From assembly GCF_017377775.1 (NCBI RefSeq), contig NZ_JAFVLN010000004.1, positions 525,642 through 589,641 of the forward strand: a stretch of DNA of 64,000 bases, in the 5' to 3' direction. The notes below the pieces were generated by a model. That model saw only the letters and a program-made list of their open reading frames with translations, ran no database searches and was not told the DNA's origin. This document shows positions 7,624-14,468 of this stretch, one piece after another. A program made the translations under genes and the position numbers. Positions within the stretch are counted from its first letter, which is position 1, and the number at the start of each line of letters is the position of its first letter. This DNA is from Streptomyces sp. VRA16 Mangrove soil (GTDB taxonomy: Bacteria; Actinomycetota; Actinomycetes; Streptomycetales; Streptomycetaceae).

Positions 7624-9354
7624 GTGGCCCTTACCGAACAACGTCTTGCCACCACGGTGCTGGTGATCGGCACCGGCGGAGCCGGCCTGCGGGCGTCGAT
7701 CGAGCTGGCCGAGGCCGGTGTCGACGTACTCGCCGTCGGCAAACGTCCCAAGGAGGACACCCACACCTCACTGGCCGCCGGTGGCATCAACGCGGCCCTG
7801 GCCACGATGGACCCCGAGGACAGCTGGCAGCAGCACGCCGCCGACACGCTCAAGGAGAGCTATCTGCTCGGTGACCCCCGTACGGCCGAGATCGTCACCC
7901 GGGGCGCCGCCCTGGGCATCGACGACCTGGAGCGGTACGGGATGGCCTTCGCGCGTGAGGAGGACGGCCGTATCTCCCAGCGCTTCTTCGGCGCCCACAC
8001 GTTCCGGCGGACCGCCTTCGCCGGCGACTACACGGGCCTGGAGATCCAGCGGGCGCTGATCCGGCGGGCGAGCCAGCTGAACATCCCGATGCTCGACACC
8101 GTCTACATCACCCGTCTGCTGGTCCACGACGGCGCGGTGTTCGGGGCCTACGGCTTCGACCTGAACAACGGCACCCGTTACCTCATCCACGCGGACGCCG
8201 TCGTCCTCGCGGCCGGCGGCCACACCCGCATCTGGCGCCGTACGTCCTCGCGACGCGACGAGAACACCGGCGACTCCTTCCGCCTCGCGGTCGAGGCCGG
8301 GGCCCGGCTGCGCGACCCCGAACTGGTGCAGTTCCACCCCTCCGGCATCATCGAGCCGGAGAACGCCGCCGGAACGCTGGTCAGCGAAGCGGCCCGGGGT
8401 GAGGGCGGCGTCCTGCGCAACGCCCTCGGCGAGCGGTACATGAGCCGCTACGACCCCGACCGCATGGAGCTGTCCACACGCGACCGCGTGGCGCTCGCGT
8501 CGTACACCGAGATCAAGGAGGGCCGGGGGACACCCAACGGCGGCGTCTGGCTCGATGTCTCGCACCTGCCCCGCCAGACGATCATGGCGCGGCTTCCGCG
8601 GGTCTACCAGACCCTCCTGGAACTCCAGATGCTCGACATCACCCGGGAGCCCATCGAGGTCGCACCCACGGCCCACTACTCGATGGGCGGTGTCTGGGTC
8701 CGCCCCGAGGACCACAGCACCGACGTCCGCGGCCTGTACGCGATCGGCGAGGCGTCGAGTGGACTGCACGGCGCCAATCGCCTGGGCGGCAACAGCCTCA
8801 TCGAGCTTCTGGTCTACGGCCGGATCACCGGCCGGGCGGCCGCCGCCTACTCGGACGCGCTCACCGCTCAGCCCCGCAGCGCCGCCGCCGTGGCCGAGGC
8901 CCGCGCCGAGGTCGACGAACTCCTCGCCGCCGACGGGCCCGAGAACGTCCGCGCCCTGCAACGCGCCATCCGCAACACCATGACCGAGCACGCGGGCGTC
9001 GTCCGCGACGATGAGGGTCTGCGCGCCGGTCTGGCGGAGCTGGACCTCATCGAGAAACGCATGGAGAACGTAGGGGTCCACCCGGACATCGCCGGATTCC
9101 AGGACCTCGCCCACGCCTTCGACCTGAAGTCGGCAGCCCTGGCCGCACGGGCCACGCTCGAAGCCGCGCTGGAGCGCCGGGAGACGCGCGGCTGCCACAA
9201 CCGCAGCGACTTCCCCGCGACGGATCCGGCCTTCCGCGTCAACCTCGTCTGGTCCCCGAGCACCGGCGTCACCCACGAGAGCATTCCCGCCATTCCGGAG
9301 GAGATCGCCGCGCTCATGGCGGAGGTCTCCAGCGAAGGAAAGCTCGTCGAGTAG
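7624..9354 (+). CDS. FAD-binding fumarate reductase/succinate dehydrogenase-type flavoprotein
   Basis: Protein of 576 residues. The N-terminal FAD motif VLVIGTGGAGLRASIELAE is followed by the flavin-attachment-region-like HTSLAAGGINAAL, the catalytic-domain motif LVQFHPSGI, PTAHYSMGGVWV, the FAD motif GLYAIGEASSGLHGANRLGG and a C-terminal helical domain. This is the SdhA/FrdA/NadB superfamily. TAHYSMGG favours the fumarate/succinate side over aspartate oxidase. There is no iron-sulfur or membrane subunit beside it, so it would need electrons from elsewhere, perhaps FdxA. Start GTG 7624 follows GACGGGA; GTG 7618 is too close to that site. Confidence 0.8.
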   Translation: MALTEQRLATTVLVIGTGGAGLRASIELAEAGVDVLAVGKRPKEDTHTSLAAGGINAALATMDPEDSWQQHAADTLKESYLLGDPRTAEIVTRGAALGIDDLERYGMAFAREEDGRISQRFFGAHTFRRTAFAGDYTGLEIQRALIRRASQLNIPMLDTVYITRLLVHDGAVFGAYGFDLNNGTRYLIHADAVVLAAGGHTRIWRRTSSRRDENTGDSFRLAVEAGARLRDPELVQFHPSGIIEPENAAGTLVSEAARGEGGVLRNALGERYMSRYDPDRMELSTRDRVALASYTEIKEGRGTPNGGVWLDVSHLPRQTIMARLPRVYQTLLELQMLDITREPIEVAPTAHYSMGGVWVRPEDHSTDVRGLYAIGEASSGLHGANRLGGNSLIELLVYGRITGRAAAAYSDALTAQPRSAAAVAEARAEVDELLAADGPENVRALQRAIRNTMTEHAGVVRDDEGLRAGLAELDLIEKRMENVGVHPDIAGFQDLAHAFDLKSAALAARATLEAALERRETRGCHNRSDFPATDPAFRVNLVWSPSTGVTHESIPAIPEEIAALMAEVSSEGKLVE

Positions 9355-9384
9355 CCGGGAACGGGGCCGACCACCTCCGCACGG

Positions 9385-9411
9385 TGTCACACGCACCAGG
9401 TGAACCCGGTC
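9385..9411 (+). promoter_or_regulatory. ECF-type promoter TGTCAC-N15-CCGGTC, site 6
   Basis: Exact TGTCAC 9385-9390 and CCGGTC 9406-9411 with a 15-base spacer, 62 bases before the SDR start. Confidence 0.8.
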
Positions 9412-9473
9412 TTTCCTTGTGAACCGAAAGTTCTGCCCTCGCGGCACCCACGCACCACCGAAAGGATTCCCCC

Positions 9474-10223
9474 ATGAAGGTCGTCGTCATCGGCGGTACC
9501 GGCCTGATCGGCTCGAAGCTGGTCGCCCGGCTCAAGGAGCACGGACACGAGGCCGTGCCGGCCGCCCCCAACACCGGTGTCAACACGCTCACCGGCGAGG
9601 GCCTCGCCGAGGTCCTGACGGGCGCCTCGGTCGTGATCGACGTCTCCAACTCGCCCTCCTTCGCGGACGACGCGGTGATGGAGTTCTTCCGCACCTCGAC
9701 CACCAACCTCCTCAAGGCGGAGGCGGACGCCGGTGTCACCCACCACGTGGCCCTGTCCGTCGTCGGTACGGAGCGGCTCCAGGAGAGCGGCTACTTCCGT
9801 GCCAAGCAGGCGCAGGAGGAGCTGATCAAGGACTCGGGCATCCCGTACTCCATCGTGCACGCCACGCAGTTCTTCGAGTTCATGAAGGGCATCGCCGAGT
9901 CCGCGACCGACGGTGACACCGTGCGTCTGGCTCCGGTCAAGATCCGTCCCGTCGTCTCCGACGACGTGGCCGCGACCGTGGGCCGCACCGCTGTCGGCAC
10001 GCCCGTCAACGGCGTGGTGGAGATCGCGGGGCCCGACGTGTTCCAGCTGGACGAGCTGATCCGCAAGGGTCTGGCCGCCAAGAACGACCCGCGTACGGTC
10101 GTGTCCGACGTGCACGCGCCGTACTTCGGCGCCGAGTTGCAGGAGAACACCCTGCTGCCCGGTCCTGACGCACACATCGGGCAGACCCGCTTCGCCGACT
10201 GGCTGGCGCAGCAGCAGGGCTGA
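9474..10223 (+). CDS. NmrA-like/atypical SDR NAD(P)-binding protein
   Basis: Protein of 249 residues. The N-terminal dinucleotide motif VVVIGGTGLIGSKLVARL (about residues 3-20) is followed by a short Rossmann domain (SVVIDVSNSPSF, HHVALSVVG) and YFRAKQAQEELIKDSGIPYSIVH, which supplies the Tyr and Lys of an atypical SDR. NmrA-like and epimerase-type SDR genes are among the usual targets of ECF41 sigma factors (carboxymuconolactone decarboxylase, oxidoreductase, epimerase genes), which agrees with its exact-match promoter. Start ATG 9474 follows AAAGGA. A very strong palindromic hairpin follows the stop. Confidence 0.82.
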   Translation: MKVVVIGGTGLIGSKLVARLKEHGHEAVPAAPNTGVNTLTGEGLAEVLTGASVVIDVSNSPSFADDAVMEFFRTSTTNLLKAEADAGVTHHVALSVVGTERLQESGYFRAKQAQEELIKDSGIPYSIVHATQFFEFMKGIAESATDGDTVRLAPVKIRPVVSDDVAATVGRTAVGTPVNGVVEIAGPDVFQLDELIRKGLAAKNDPRTVVSDVHAPYFGAELQENTLLPGPDAHIGQTRFADWLAQQQG

Positions 10224-10265
10224 GCCGTTGCAGGGCAGCAGGCGTCGAGGCGTGCCCGCTGCCCA

Positions 10266-10319
10266 CCGCACGCACTTCAGGGTGGCCCCGGTGCCGGGGC
10301 CACCCTGAAGTGCGTGCGG
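10266..10319. terminator. 26-bp perfect hairpin, bidirectional terminator
   Basis: Arms 10266-10291 and 10294-10319 are perfectly complementary over 26 bases with only TG between them. It sits between the convergent SDR and whiB genes. There is no U-run, as is usual in Streptomyces. Confidence 0.8.
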
Positions 10320-10325
10320 CCGCCC

Positions 10326-10589
10326 TCACGCGGCCTCTTGTGCCGCCGGCCCGCGCATCGCCCGTAGCCGCAGCGCGCGACGCTCTCCTTCCGTCGTACC
10401 GCCCCAGATGCCCTCGACCGGGCCTGCGTCGATGGCCCACGACAGACACTTCTCCACCACCGGGCACCGGCGGCAGACGGCCTTCGCCTCGTCGATCTGA
10501 AGGGCCGTCTGACCGCTCCTGATATTGCCCACCGGAAAGAAGAGATCAGGGTCCTCTCGTAGGCACAGGCTCACATCGCGCCAATCCAT
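10326..10589 (-). CDS. WhiB-family iron-sulfur transcriptional regulator (Wbl)
   Basis: Protein of 87 residues. It has four conserved cysteines: Cys9, then Cys39-x2-Cys42-x5-Cys48. The turn motif GIWGGTT (about residues 60-66) and a basic tail (ERRALRLRAMR) follow. Wbl proteins bind a 4Fe-4S cluster that senses oxygen or NO and contact the principal sigma factor. Start ATG 10589 follows GGAGGTG closely. Promoter site 7 lies 35 bases upstream and faces the sigma gene promoter, so a cluster-based sensor and a sigma factor share one control region. Confidence 0.93.
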   Translation of the reverse strand: MDWRDVSLCLREDPDLFFPVGNIRSGQTALQIDEAKAVCRRCPVVEKCLSWAIDAGPVEGIWGGTTEGERRALRLRAMRGPAAQEAA

Positions 10590-10624
10590 GGAACACCTCC
10601 TGCTCGGGAACGAACACTGTTTAG

Positions 10625-10651
10625 GACCGACGGATCAACACATGTGTGACA
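10625..10651 (-). promoter_or_regulatory. ECF-type promoter TGTCAC-N15-TCGGTC, site 7 (minus strand)
   Basis: Plus strand GACCGA 10625-10630, 15 bases, GTGACA 10646-10651. Drives whiB, 35 bases away. Confidence 0.75.
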
Positions 10652-10707
10652 CCGGGCCCCAAACGGCGGCCGGTCGGGAATGTGTGGCATAAAGTGCGTC
10701 GCGCGTC

Positions 10708-10734
10708 TGTAACGAAGTGCCGGTGTGTCCGGTC
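10708..10734 (+). promoter_or_regulatory. ECF-type promoter TGTAAC-N15-CCGGTC, site 8
   Basis: TGTAAC 10708-10713 (one mismatch), 15 bases, CCGGTC 10729-10734, 63 bases before the ECF sigma start. Implies autoregulation or cross-regulation. Confidence 0.65.
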
Positions 10735-10797
10735 TGTTGGGGCGGAGGTTTCCCGCGCCTCCGACAAAAACCGGCAACTGAAACGGAGACCGAGCAC

Positions 10798-11724
10798 ATG
10801 CACTCAGAGGCGATCACCGTGGAAGGCGACCTGCATGAGGCCGTGTCCGTCTTCGTGAAGCTCCGGCCGCGGCTCTTCGGCATCGCCTATCGCGTGCTGG
10901 GCAGCGCGGTGGAGGCCGAGGACGTCGTTCAGGAGGTGTGGCTGCGGTGGCAGCACACCGACAGGACCGTCGTGGTCAGCCCCGCGGCCTTCCTGTCGAG
11001 CGCCACGACCCGACTGGCCATCAACGTGGCCCAGTCGGCCCGGGTCCGCCGGGAGACCTACATCGGTCCGTGGCTGCCCGAACCCATCGACACCAGCGAC
11101 GACCCGCAGGCGGGCGCCGAACGCGCGGAGGCGCTGGAACTCGCCCTGCTGCTGGTGCTTGAGAAGCTCCCGCCGACCGAGCGCGCCGCCTACGTCCTAC
11201 GGGAGGCGTTCGACTACTCCTACCCGGAGATCGCGCAGATCCTGGGGCTCAGCCCCGTCAACGTGCGCAAGATCGTGAGCCGGGCCCGCAAGCACCTCAC
11301 CGAGGAGCAGCGGGGCAGCGTCGACACGGCCGAACACCGCAGGCTCCTCGACGCGTTCGTCACCGCGGCCCGGCACGGGGACGTCGCCTCGCTGGAAGCC
11401 CTGCTCACCCCCGACGCGGTCAGCCTGTCGGACGGGAACGGCATGCGCGGGGCGGCCCGCGTCCCGGTGCTCGGCCGGGCCCGTGTGGCGAACCTGTCGA
11501 CCGCCTATCCACGGTTCTGGCCGACGGTCGAGGTGCGGCGGGTCGAAGCCAACGGCCGCGCCGGAGTCCTTCTGTACCGCGACGGCCGCGCCTCGACCTT
11601 CATGACCGTGGCGGCCACGCACCGGGGCATCCATCAGGTGATGTGGGTCTTCAATCCGGGCAAGATCGCAGCTCTTCTGCGCTCCCGCGCGGACACCCGT
11701 GAGGCGACCCCCATTTCGGTCTGA
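10798..11724 (+). CDS. ECF sigma factor, ECF41/SigJ type, probable autoregulated master of the island regulon
   Basis: Protein of 308 residues, close to the factor at 5576 (LFGIAYRVLGSAVEAEDVVQ is identical). Sigma-2 at about 18-90, YIGPWLPEP linker (the exact ECF41 WLPEP motif), sigma-4 at about 115-170 (LPPTERAAYVLREAFDYSYP, HTH ending RKIVSRARKHL), and a SnoaL-like extension with SDGNGMRGA in place of DGGGK, ending FNPGKIAALL. Start ATG 10798 follows ACGGAGAC. Because its own promoter carries the shared motif, it is the best candidate for recognising TGTCAC-N15-CCGGTC, though 5576 is nearly as likely. It converges on the sigma-like gene 11732-12613 with 7 bases between stops. Confidence 0.9.
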   Translation: MHSEAITVEGDLHEAVSVFVKLRPRLFGIAYRVLGSAVEAEDVVQEVWLRWQHTDRTVVVSPAAFLSSATTRLAINVAQSARVRRETYIGPWLPEPIDTSDDPQAGAERAEALELALLLVLEKLPPTERAAYVLREAFDYSYPEIAQILGLSPVNVRKIVSRARKHLTEEQRGSVDTAEHRRLLDAFVTAARHGDVASLEALLTPDAVSLSDGNGMRGAARVPVLGRARVANLSTAYPRFWPTVEVRRVEANGRAGVLLYRDGRASTFMTVAATHRGIHQVMWVFNPGKIAALLRSRADTREATPISV

Positions 11725-11731
11725 CGGTTCA

Positions 11732-12613
11732 TCACATGTAGTGCGGAGCCACGCTGTTCCACGACCGCAGTTTGTCAGGGTTGAGGACAGCCCAGATCCG
11801 GGCGACACGGGAGTCGATCAGGTCGAGGGTGAGCACCGCGACGACCCGCTCGTGCCGGCGGACGACCAGCCCGGTGCGTCCGTTGACCGGCCAGGTGGCC
11901 ACGGTGAGGTCCTGCCGGCCGGAGAGCAGGGTGAGCAGGTTCCGCGCGACGTGCTCGCCGCCGGTGACGGGCGTGGTCAGTGCGCGTATCTTGCCCCCGC
12001 CGTCGAAACACGCGATGCCGTCGTCGGCCAGCACTGCTCGCAGTCCCTCGTGGTCCCCGTCGACGCAGGCCTGGCGCACGGCGCGAGCGACCTCGTCCTG
12101 CCGGGGCGCCGAGGATGACGGCCGGCCGTTCCGGGCGAGCAGACCGGCACGGGCCGCGACCACCGGGTCCACCGGGTCGGCCGGGCCCGTGCGCTCCCGC
12201 ACCGGTCGCGCCCCACCGCCCGGTGCCGCGCCGAAGATGCCGTCGAGCACGAACGCGGCTCTCTGCGCGGGGGACAGCGCGCCCACCGCCCGCAGCAGCA
12301 CCTCCCCGGCCTCGCGCTCAGGACCGTCGTCACAGGGCTCGCGGCGGAGCGCACGAGCCCGCGCGTCCCCGTCCGGCCCGGAGGGGGACAGCCGCGCCAG
12401 CGCGAGACCGCCCACGACGTGGGTCAGCCAGCTCCCGGGCGCGCCGATACGCGCCCGCTGACCGTCGGAGAGTCCGTACCACTCCCGATACGCCTCGTCG
12501 GTGACCCGCTCGGCCGCGACCGTGCCGCCCAGCATCCACCGCGCGACCTCCACCAAATGCCGCCGCTCGTCGAGCAGTTCCGTCAGCGGCAAAGTGTCAC
12601 CGATGTGCTCCAT
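11732..12613 (-). CDS. Sigma-factor-like protein with degenerate sigma-4 and SnoaL-like domain
   Basis: Protein of 293 residues. The N-terminal LTELLDERRHLVEVARWMLG segment is a divergent sigma-2. The region that should be sigma-4 starts normally (LSPAQRAAFVLDGIFG) but continues as a Gly/Pro/Arg-rich stretch with no recognisable helix-turn-helix. The C-terminal domain has CFDGGGKIRAL (a good DGGGK motif) and ends AVLNPDKLRSWN. It is a paralogue of 19036-19941. Loss of the -35-binding helix suggests it cannot act as a normal sigma factor; it may modulate others or be decaying. Start ATG 12613 follows GGGAGAG. No shared promoter motif is visible upstream. Confidence 0.7.
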   Translation of the reverse strand: MEHIGDTLPLTELLDERRHLVEVARWMLGGTVAAERVTDEAYREWYGLSDGQRARIGAPGSWLTHVVGGLALARLSPSGPDGDARARALRREPCDDGPEREAGEVLLRAVGALSPAQRAAFVLDGIFGAAPGGGARPVRERTGPADPVDPVVAARAGLLARNGRPSSSAPRQDEVARAVRQACVDGDHEGLRAVLADDGIACFDGGGKIRALTTPVTGGEHVARNLLTLLSGRQDLTVATWPVNGRTGLVVRRHERVVAVLTLDLIDSRVARIWAVLNPDKLRSWNSVAPHYM

Positions 12614-12846
12614 ACCGACTCTCCCTTCCGCTCGGAACGGTACCCGCCGGTCCCCGCTCACCCACCCGTGATCCCGCAGCACGCGGAAGTGGGAGGGATG
12701 CTGACATCTCCGCAACGAAACCCACGGTGGTACGAGCACCGGCCCCTCCGTCCCACTTAGTGGCAATACAGTGTGTTGTGTGAGCAGGCCGCCCACCAGG
12801 GTGCCCCCGGGCCGCCCCTCACTCTCACGTTCCGAAGGGAAACATC

Positions 12847-13281
12847 ATGCGCAATGCAGCACGTACAGCTGTCGTCGGAGCCTCCCTCGCAGGGCTCTCG
12901 CTCGTTCCGTGGACCGCCCAGGCCACCCCTGGCGGCCCCGGCGTCAGCGGCCGAGTCCTTGCCCAGCGGACCATCGGTGACACGGACTACATCCTCCGCG
13001 AGATCACCATTCCGCCCGGCCAGGCGACCGGGTGGCACTACCACGACGGCACCCTGTACGCCTACGTCAAGCAGGGCACACTGAGCCACTTCGACTCCTC
13101 CTGCGCGTCCGACGGCGTCTACAAGAAGGGCAGTTACCTGAAGGAGCCGTCGGGTGCGGATCATGTGCACATCGGCGAGAACCGGGGGGCGACGAACGTG
13201 GTCCTGGAGGTGCTCTACGTCCTGCCGCACGGCGCCCCCTTCTCCGAGGACGCCCCGGCCCCCGGCTGCGAACTGCCGTAA
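12847..13281 (+). CDS. Secreted small cupin-domain protein
   Basis: Protein of 144 residues with a signal peptide (MRNAARTAVVGASLAGLSL, cleavage likely after AQA near residue 26). A single cupin follows: IPPGQATGWHYHDG gives the first metal-binding His pair and VHIGENRGATN is in the second motif. There are two late cysteines (about residues 83 and 141). Cupins of this kind may bind metal or a small molecule outside the membrane; no reaction can be assigned. The RBS GAAGGGAAA is good. The upstream region (12740-12840) has no TGTCAC-N15-CCGGTC copy; it has a GTGGCAATACAG box. Confidence 0.7.
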   Translation: MRNAARTAVVGASLAGLSLVPWTAQATPGGPGVSGRVLAQRTIGDTDYILREITIPPGQATGWHYHDGTLYAYVKQGTLSHFDSSCASDGVYKKGSYLKEPSGADHVHIGENRGATNVVLEVLYVLPHGAPFSEDAPAPGCELP

Positions 13282-13290
13282 CGCGCGGGC

Positions 13291-13317
13291 TGTCACAGCT
13301 CCCACCGCTACCCGGTC
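13291..13317 (+). promoter_or_regulatory. ECF-type promoter TGTCAC-N15-CCGGTC, site 9
   Basis: Exact TGTCAC 13291-13296 and CCGGTC 13312-13317, 15-base spacer, 59 bases before the 32-codon ORF. Confidence 0.78.
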
Positions 13318-13376
13318 AATGCGGTACCGACGGCTCGCGGTGGACCGCCCGGGCCCCGCGGCGACGAAGGAGGAGC

Positions 13377-13475
13377 ATGGCAGGGACAGACACCAGTCGC
13401 GTCCGGGCGACCGCTGGTCCCCCGAAGCCCGTCCACCGCAGTTCCGGCGCGGGCCGAGGAGGGACACGAGGATGA
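13377..13475 (+). CDS. 32-residue microprotein or leader peptide, translationally coupled
   Basis: ATG at 13377 is preceded by the near-perfect ribosome binding site GAAGGAGGAGC. The ORF encodes MAGTDTSRVRATAGPPKPV and a basic Gly/Ser/Arg tail, 32 residues. Its TGA (13473-13475) overlaps the ATG (13472-13474) of the next ORF as ATGA, the classic coupling arrangement. It is the first ORF after promoter site 9. No known family; it could be a true small protein or only a device to control the downstream gene. The sequence has no run of one regulatory codon that would mark a classical attenuator. Confidence 0.5.
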   Translation: MAGTDTSRVRATAGPPKPVHRSSGAGRGGTRG

Positions 13476-13723
13476 CGCAAAGCGCTGACCGCCCGACCGA
13501 TCCCGCCGCCGTCACCGTCTCCCTGGCCGCTGAGGCTGCCGTGCTCGAGGGGCGACTCGGGGTGCTCCGGGAAGCGATCGACGCGGTGGACGCCCAGATC
13601 TCCGCAGTCTCCGAGCGGATCCGACGGCTGCCGGGGTCCGTACCCACAGGCGGCGAGGGCGCGGCGGCGTCGGACGAAGGGAGCGGCACGGGGCTCACCC
13701 CGTCACCGACGGGGCGTCTCTGA
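13472..13723 (+). CDS. Small coiled-coil protein, unknown function
   Basis: Protein of 83 residues. Residues about 15-52 form a likely amphipathic helix or coiled coil (AAEAAVLEGRLGVLREAIDA then VDAQISAVSERIRR). The tail is a disordered Gly/Ser/Thr-rich segment. Coupled to the 32-residue ORF, with GGAGGGA at 13458-13464 as a possible second RBS, and followed by a strong hairpin at 13732-13769. The helical region loosely recalls the start of the coiled-coil/winged-helix protein encoded just downstream, but I cannot claim homology. Confidence 0.6.
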   Translation: MTQSADRPTDPAAVTVSLAAEAAVLEGRLGVLREAIDAVDAQISAVSERIRRLPGSVPTGGEGAAASDEGSGTGLTPSPTGRL

Positions 13724-13731
13724 CGGCCCGT

Positions 13732-13769
13732 ACGAGGTGTCGGCCCGGCCACACGGGCCGACACCTCGT
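13732..13769 (+). terminator. 16-bp hairpin terminator
   Basis: Arms 13732-13747 and 13754-13769 are perfectly complementary with a 6-base loop, 9 bases after the small coiled-coil gene. Confidence 0.75.
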
Positions 13770-13934
13770 CCCCCTGACAACGGTGTGTTCTGCGCGGGTC
13801 CACCCACTCTGTTCTCGGCCGGGCGGGGCCACTGCTTATGATGTTCGGCACCATCCCCCGGTGCCGTGCCGGGTGGCGGACCCGGACATCGAGCGGTCCC
13901 GCCAGGACACAGGGTTGAGGACGAGAGGGAATCC

Positions 13935-14468
13935 ATGGGCTCCGTGACCCAGACGGCTCGCAACATCGAGACCACCGCCGAGAGTCTCCAGGAGGATCTG
14001 GCCCGGCTGGAGATCCAGAAGCAGGCGTTGGAGAGAGAACTGGCCGCGGTCACCGCCCACCTCGGTTCGGTGCAGCGGGCGCTCGACGCCCTTCAGGCCC
14101 TGATGCCCGGCGCCGTCCCGGCCCCCGTCCCGCCCGCCCCCGTGGACGTCCCGGCTGCGCCGAAGCCGAAGAGCGCGCGCGCCGCGTCGTCCGCCGGCAA
14201 GGCCGAACGACGCCCGGCCGCCAAGCCCGTCCCCAGCGATGACGGCGCCGACAGCGAGAAGACGTACGGAAAACTGACCGAGCAGATCCTGGCGTACTTC
14301 GCGAAGGCGCCGGACGCGGAGGTCCGCGCCCGCGACGTCGCGTCCGCGCTGGGACGCGACGTCGACAGCGGCAGCATCAACGCCGTCCGCAGCACTCTCG
14401 ACCGGCTGGTCGGCGCCTCGCGCGTCCAGCGGGCCGGTCGCGGGCTCTACCGCGCCGTCAAGCCCTGA
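13935..14468 (+). CDS. Coiled-coil plus C-terminal winged-helix-like protein, paralogue of 20123-20722
   Basis: Protein of 177 residues. The N-terminal coiled coil is about residues 8-58 (TARNIETTAESLQEDLARLE, IQKQALERELAAV). An Ala/Pro-rich linker of about 50 residues follows. The C-terminal domain, about residues 113-175, contains KTYGKLTEQILAYFAKAPDA, EVRARDVASALG, SGSINAVRSTLDRLVGASRV and RGLYRAV, which reads as a winged-helix DNA-binding or protein-binding fold. Start ATG 13935 follows AGAGGGA. A weak promoter-like TGACAA ... CGGGTC lies at 13775-13800. The last 11 bases overlap the end of convergent ndh. Function unknown; a nucleoid-type or regulatory role is an inference. Confidence 0.7.
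   Translation: MGSVTQTARNIETTAESLQEDLARLEIQKQALERELAAVTAHLGSVQRALDALQALMPGAVPAPVPPAPVDVPAAPKPKSARAASSAGKAERRPAAKPVPSDDGADSEKTYGKLTEQILAYFAKAPDAEVRARDVASALGRDVDSGSINAVRSTLDRLVGASRVQRAGRGLYRAVKP

Noticed and set aside
13774..13800. Possible regulon promoter before the coiled-coil gene at 13935
   Set aside because: TGACAA ... CGGGTC needs a 14-base spacer and differs at three positions, so not counted.
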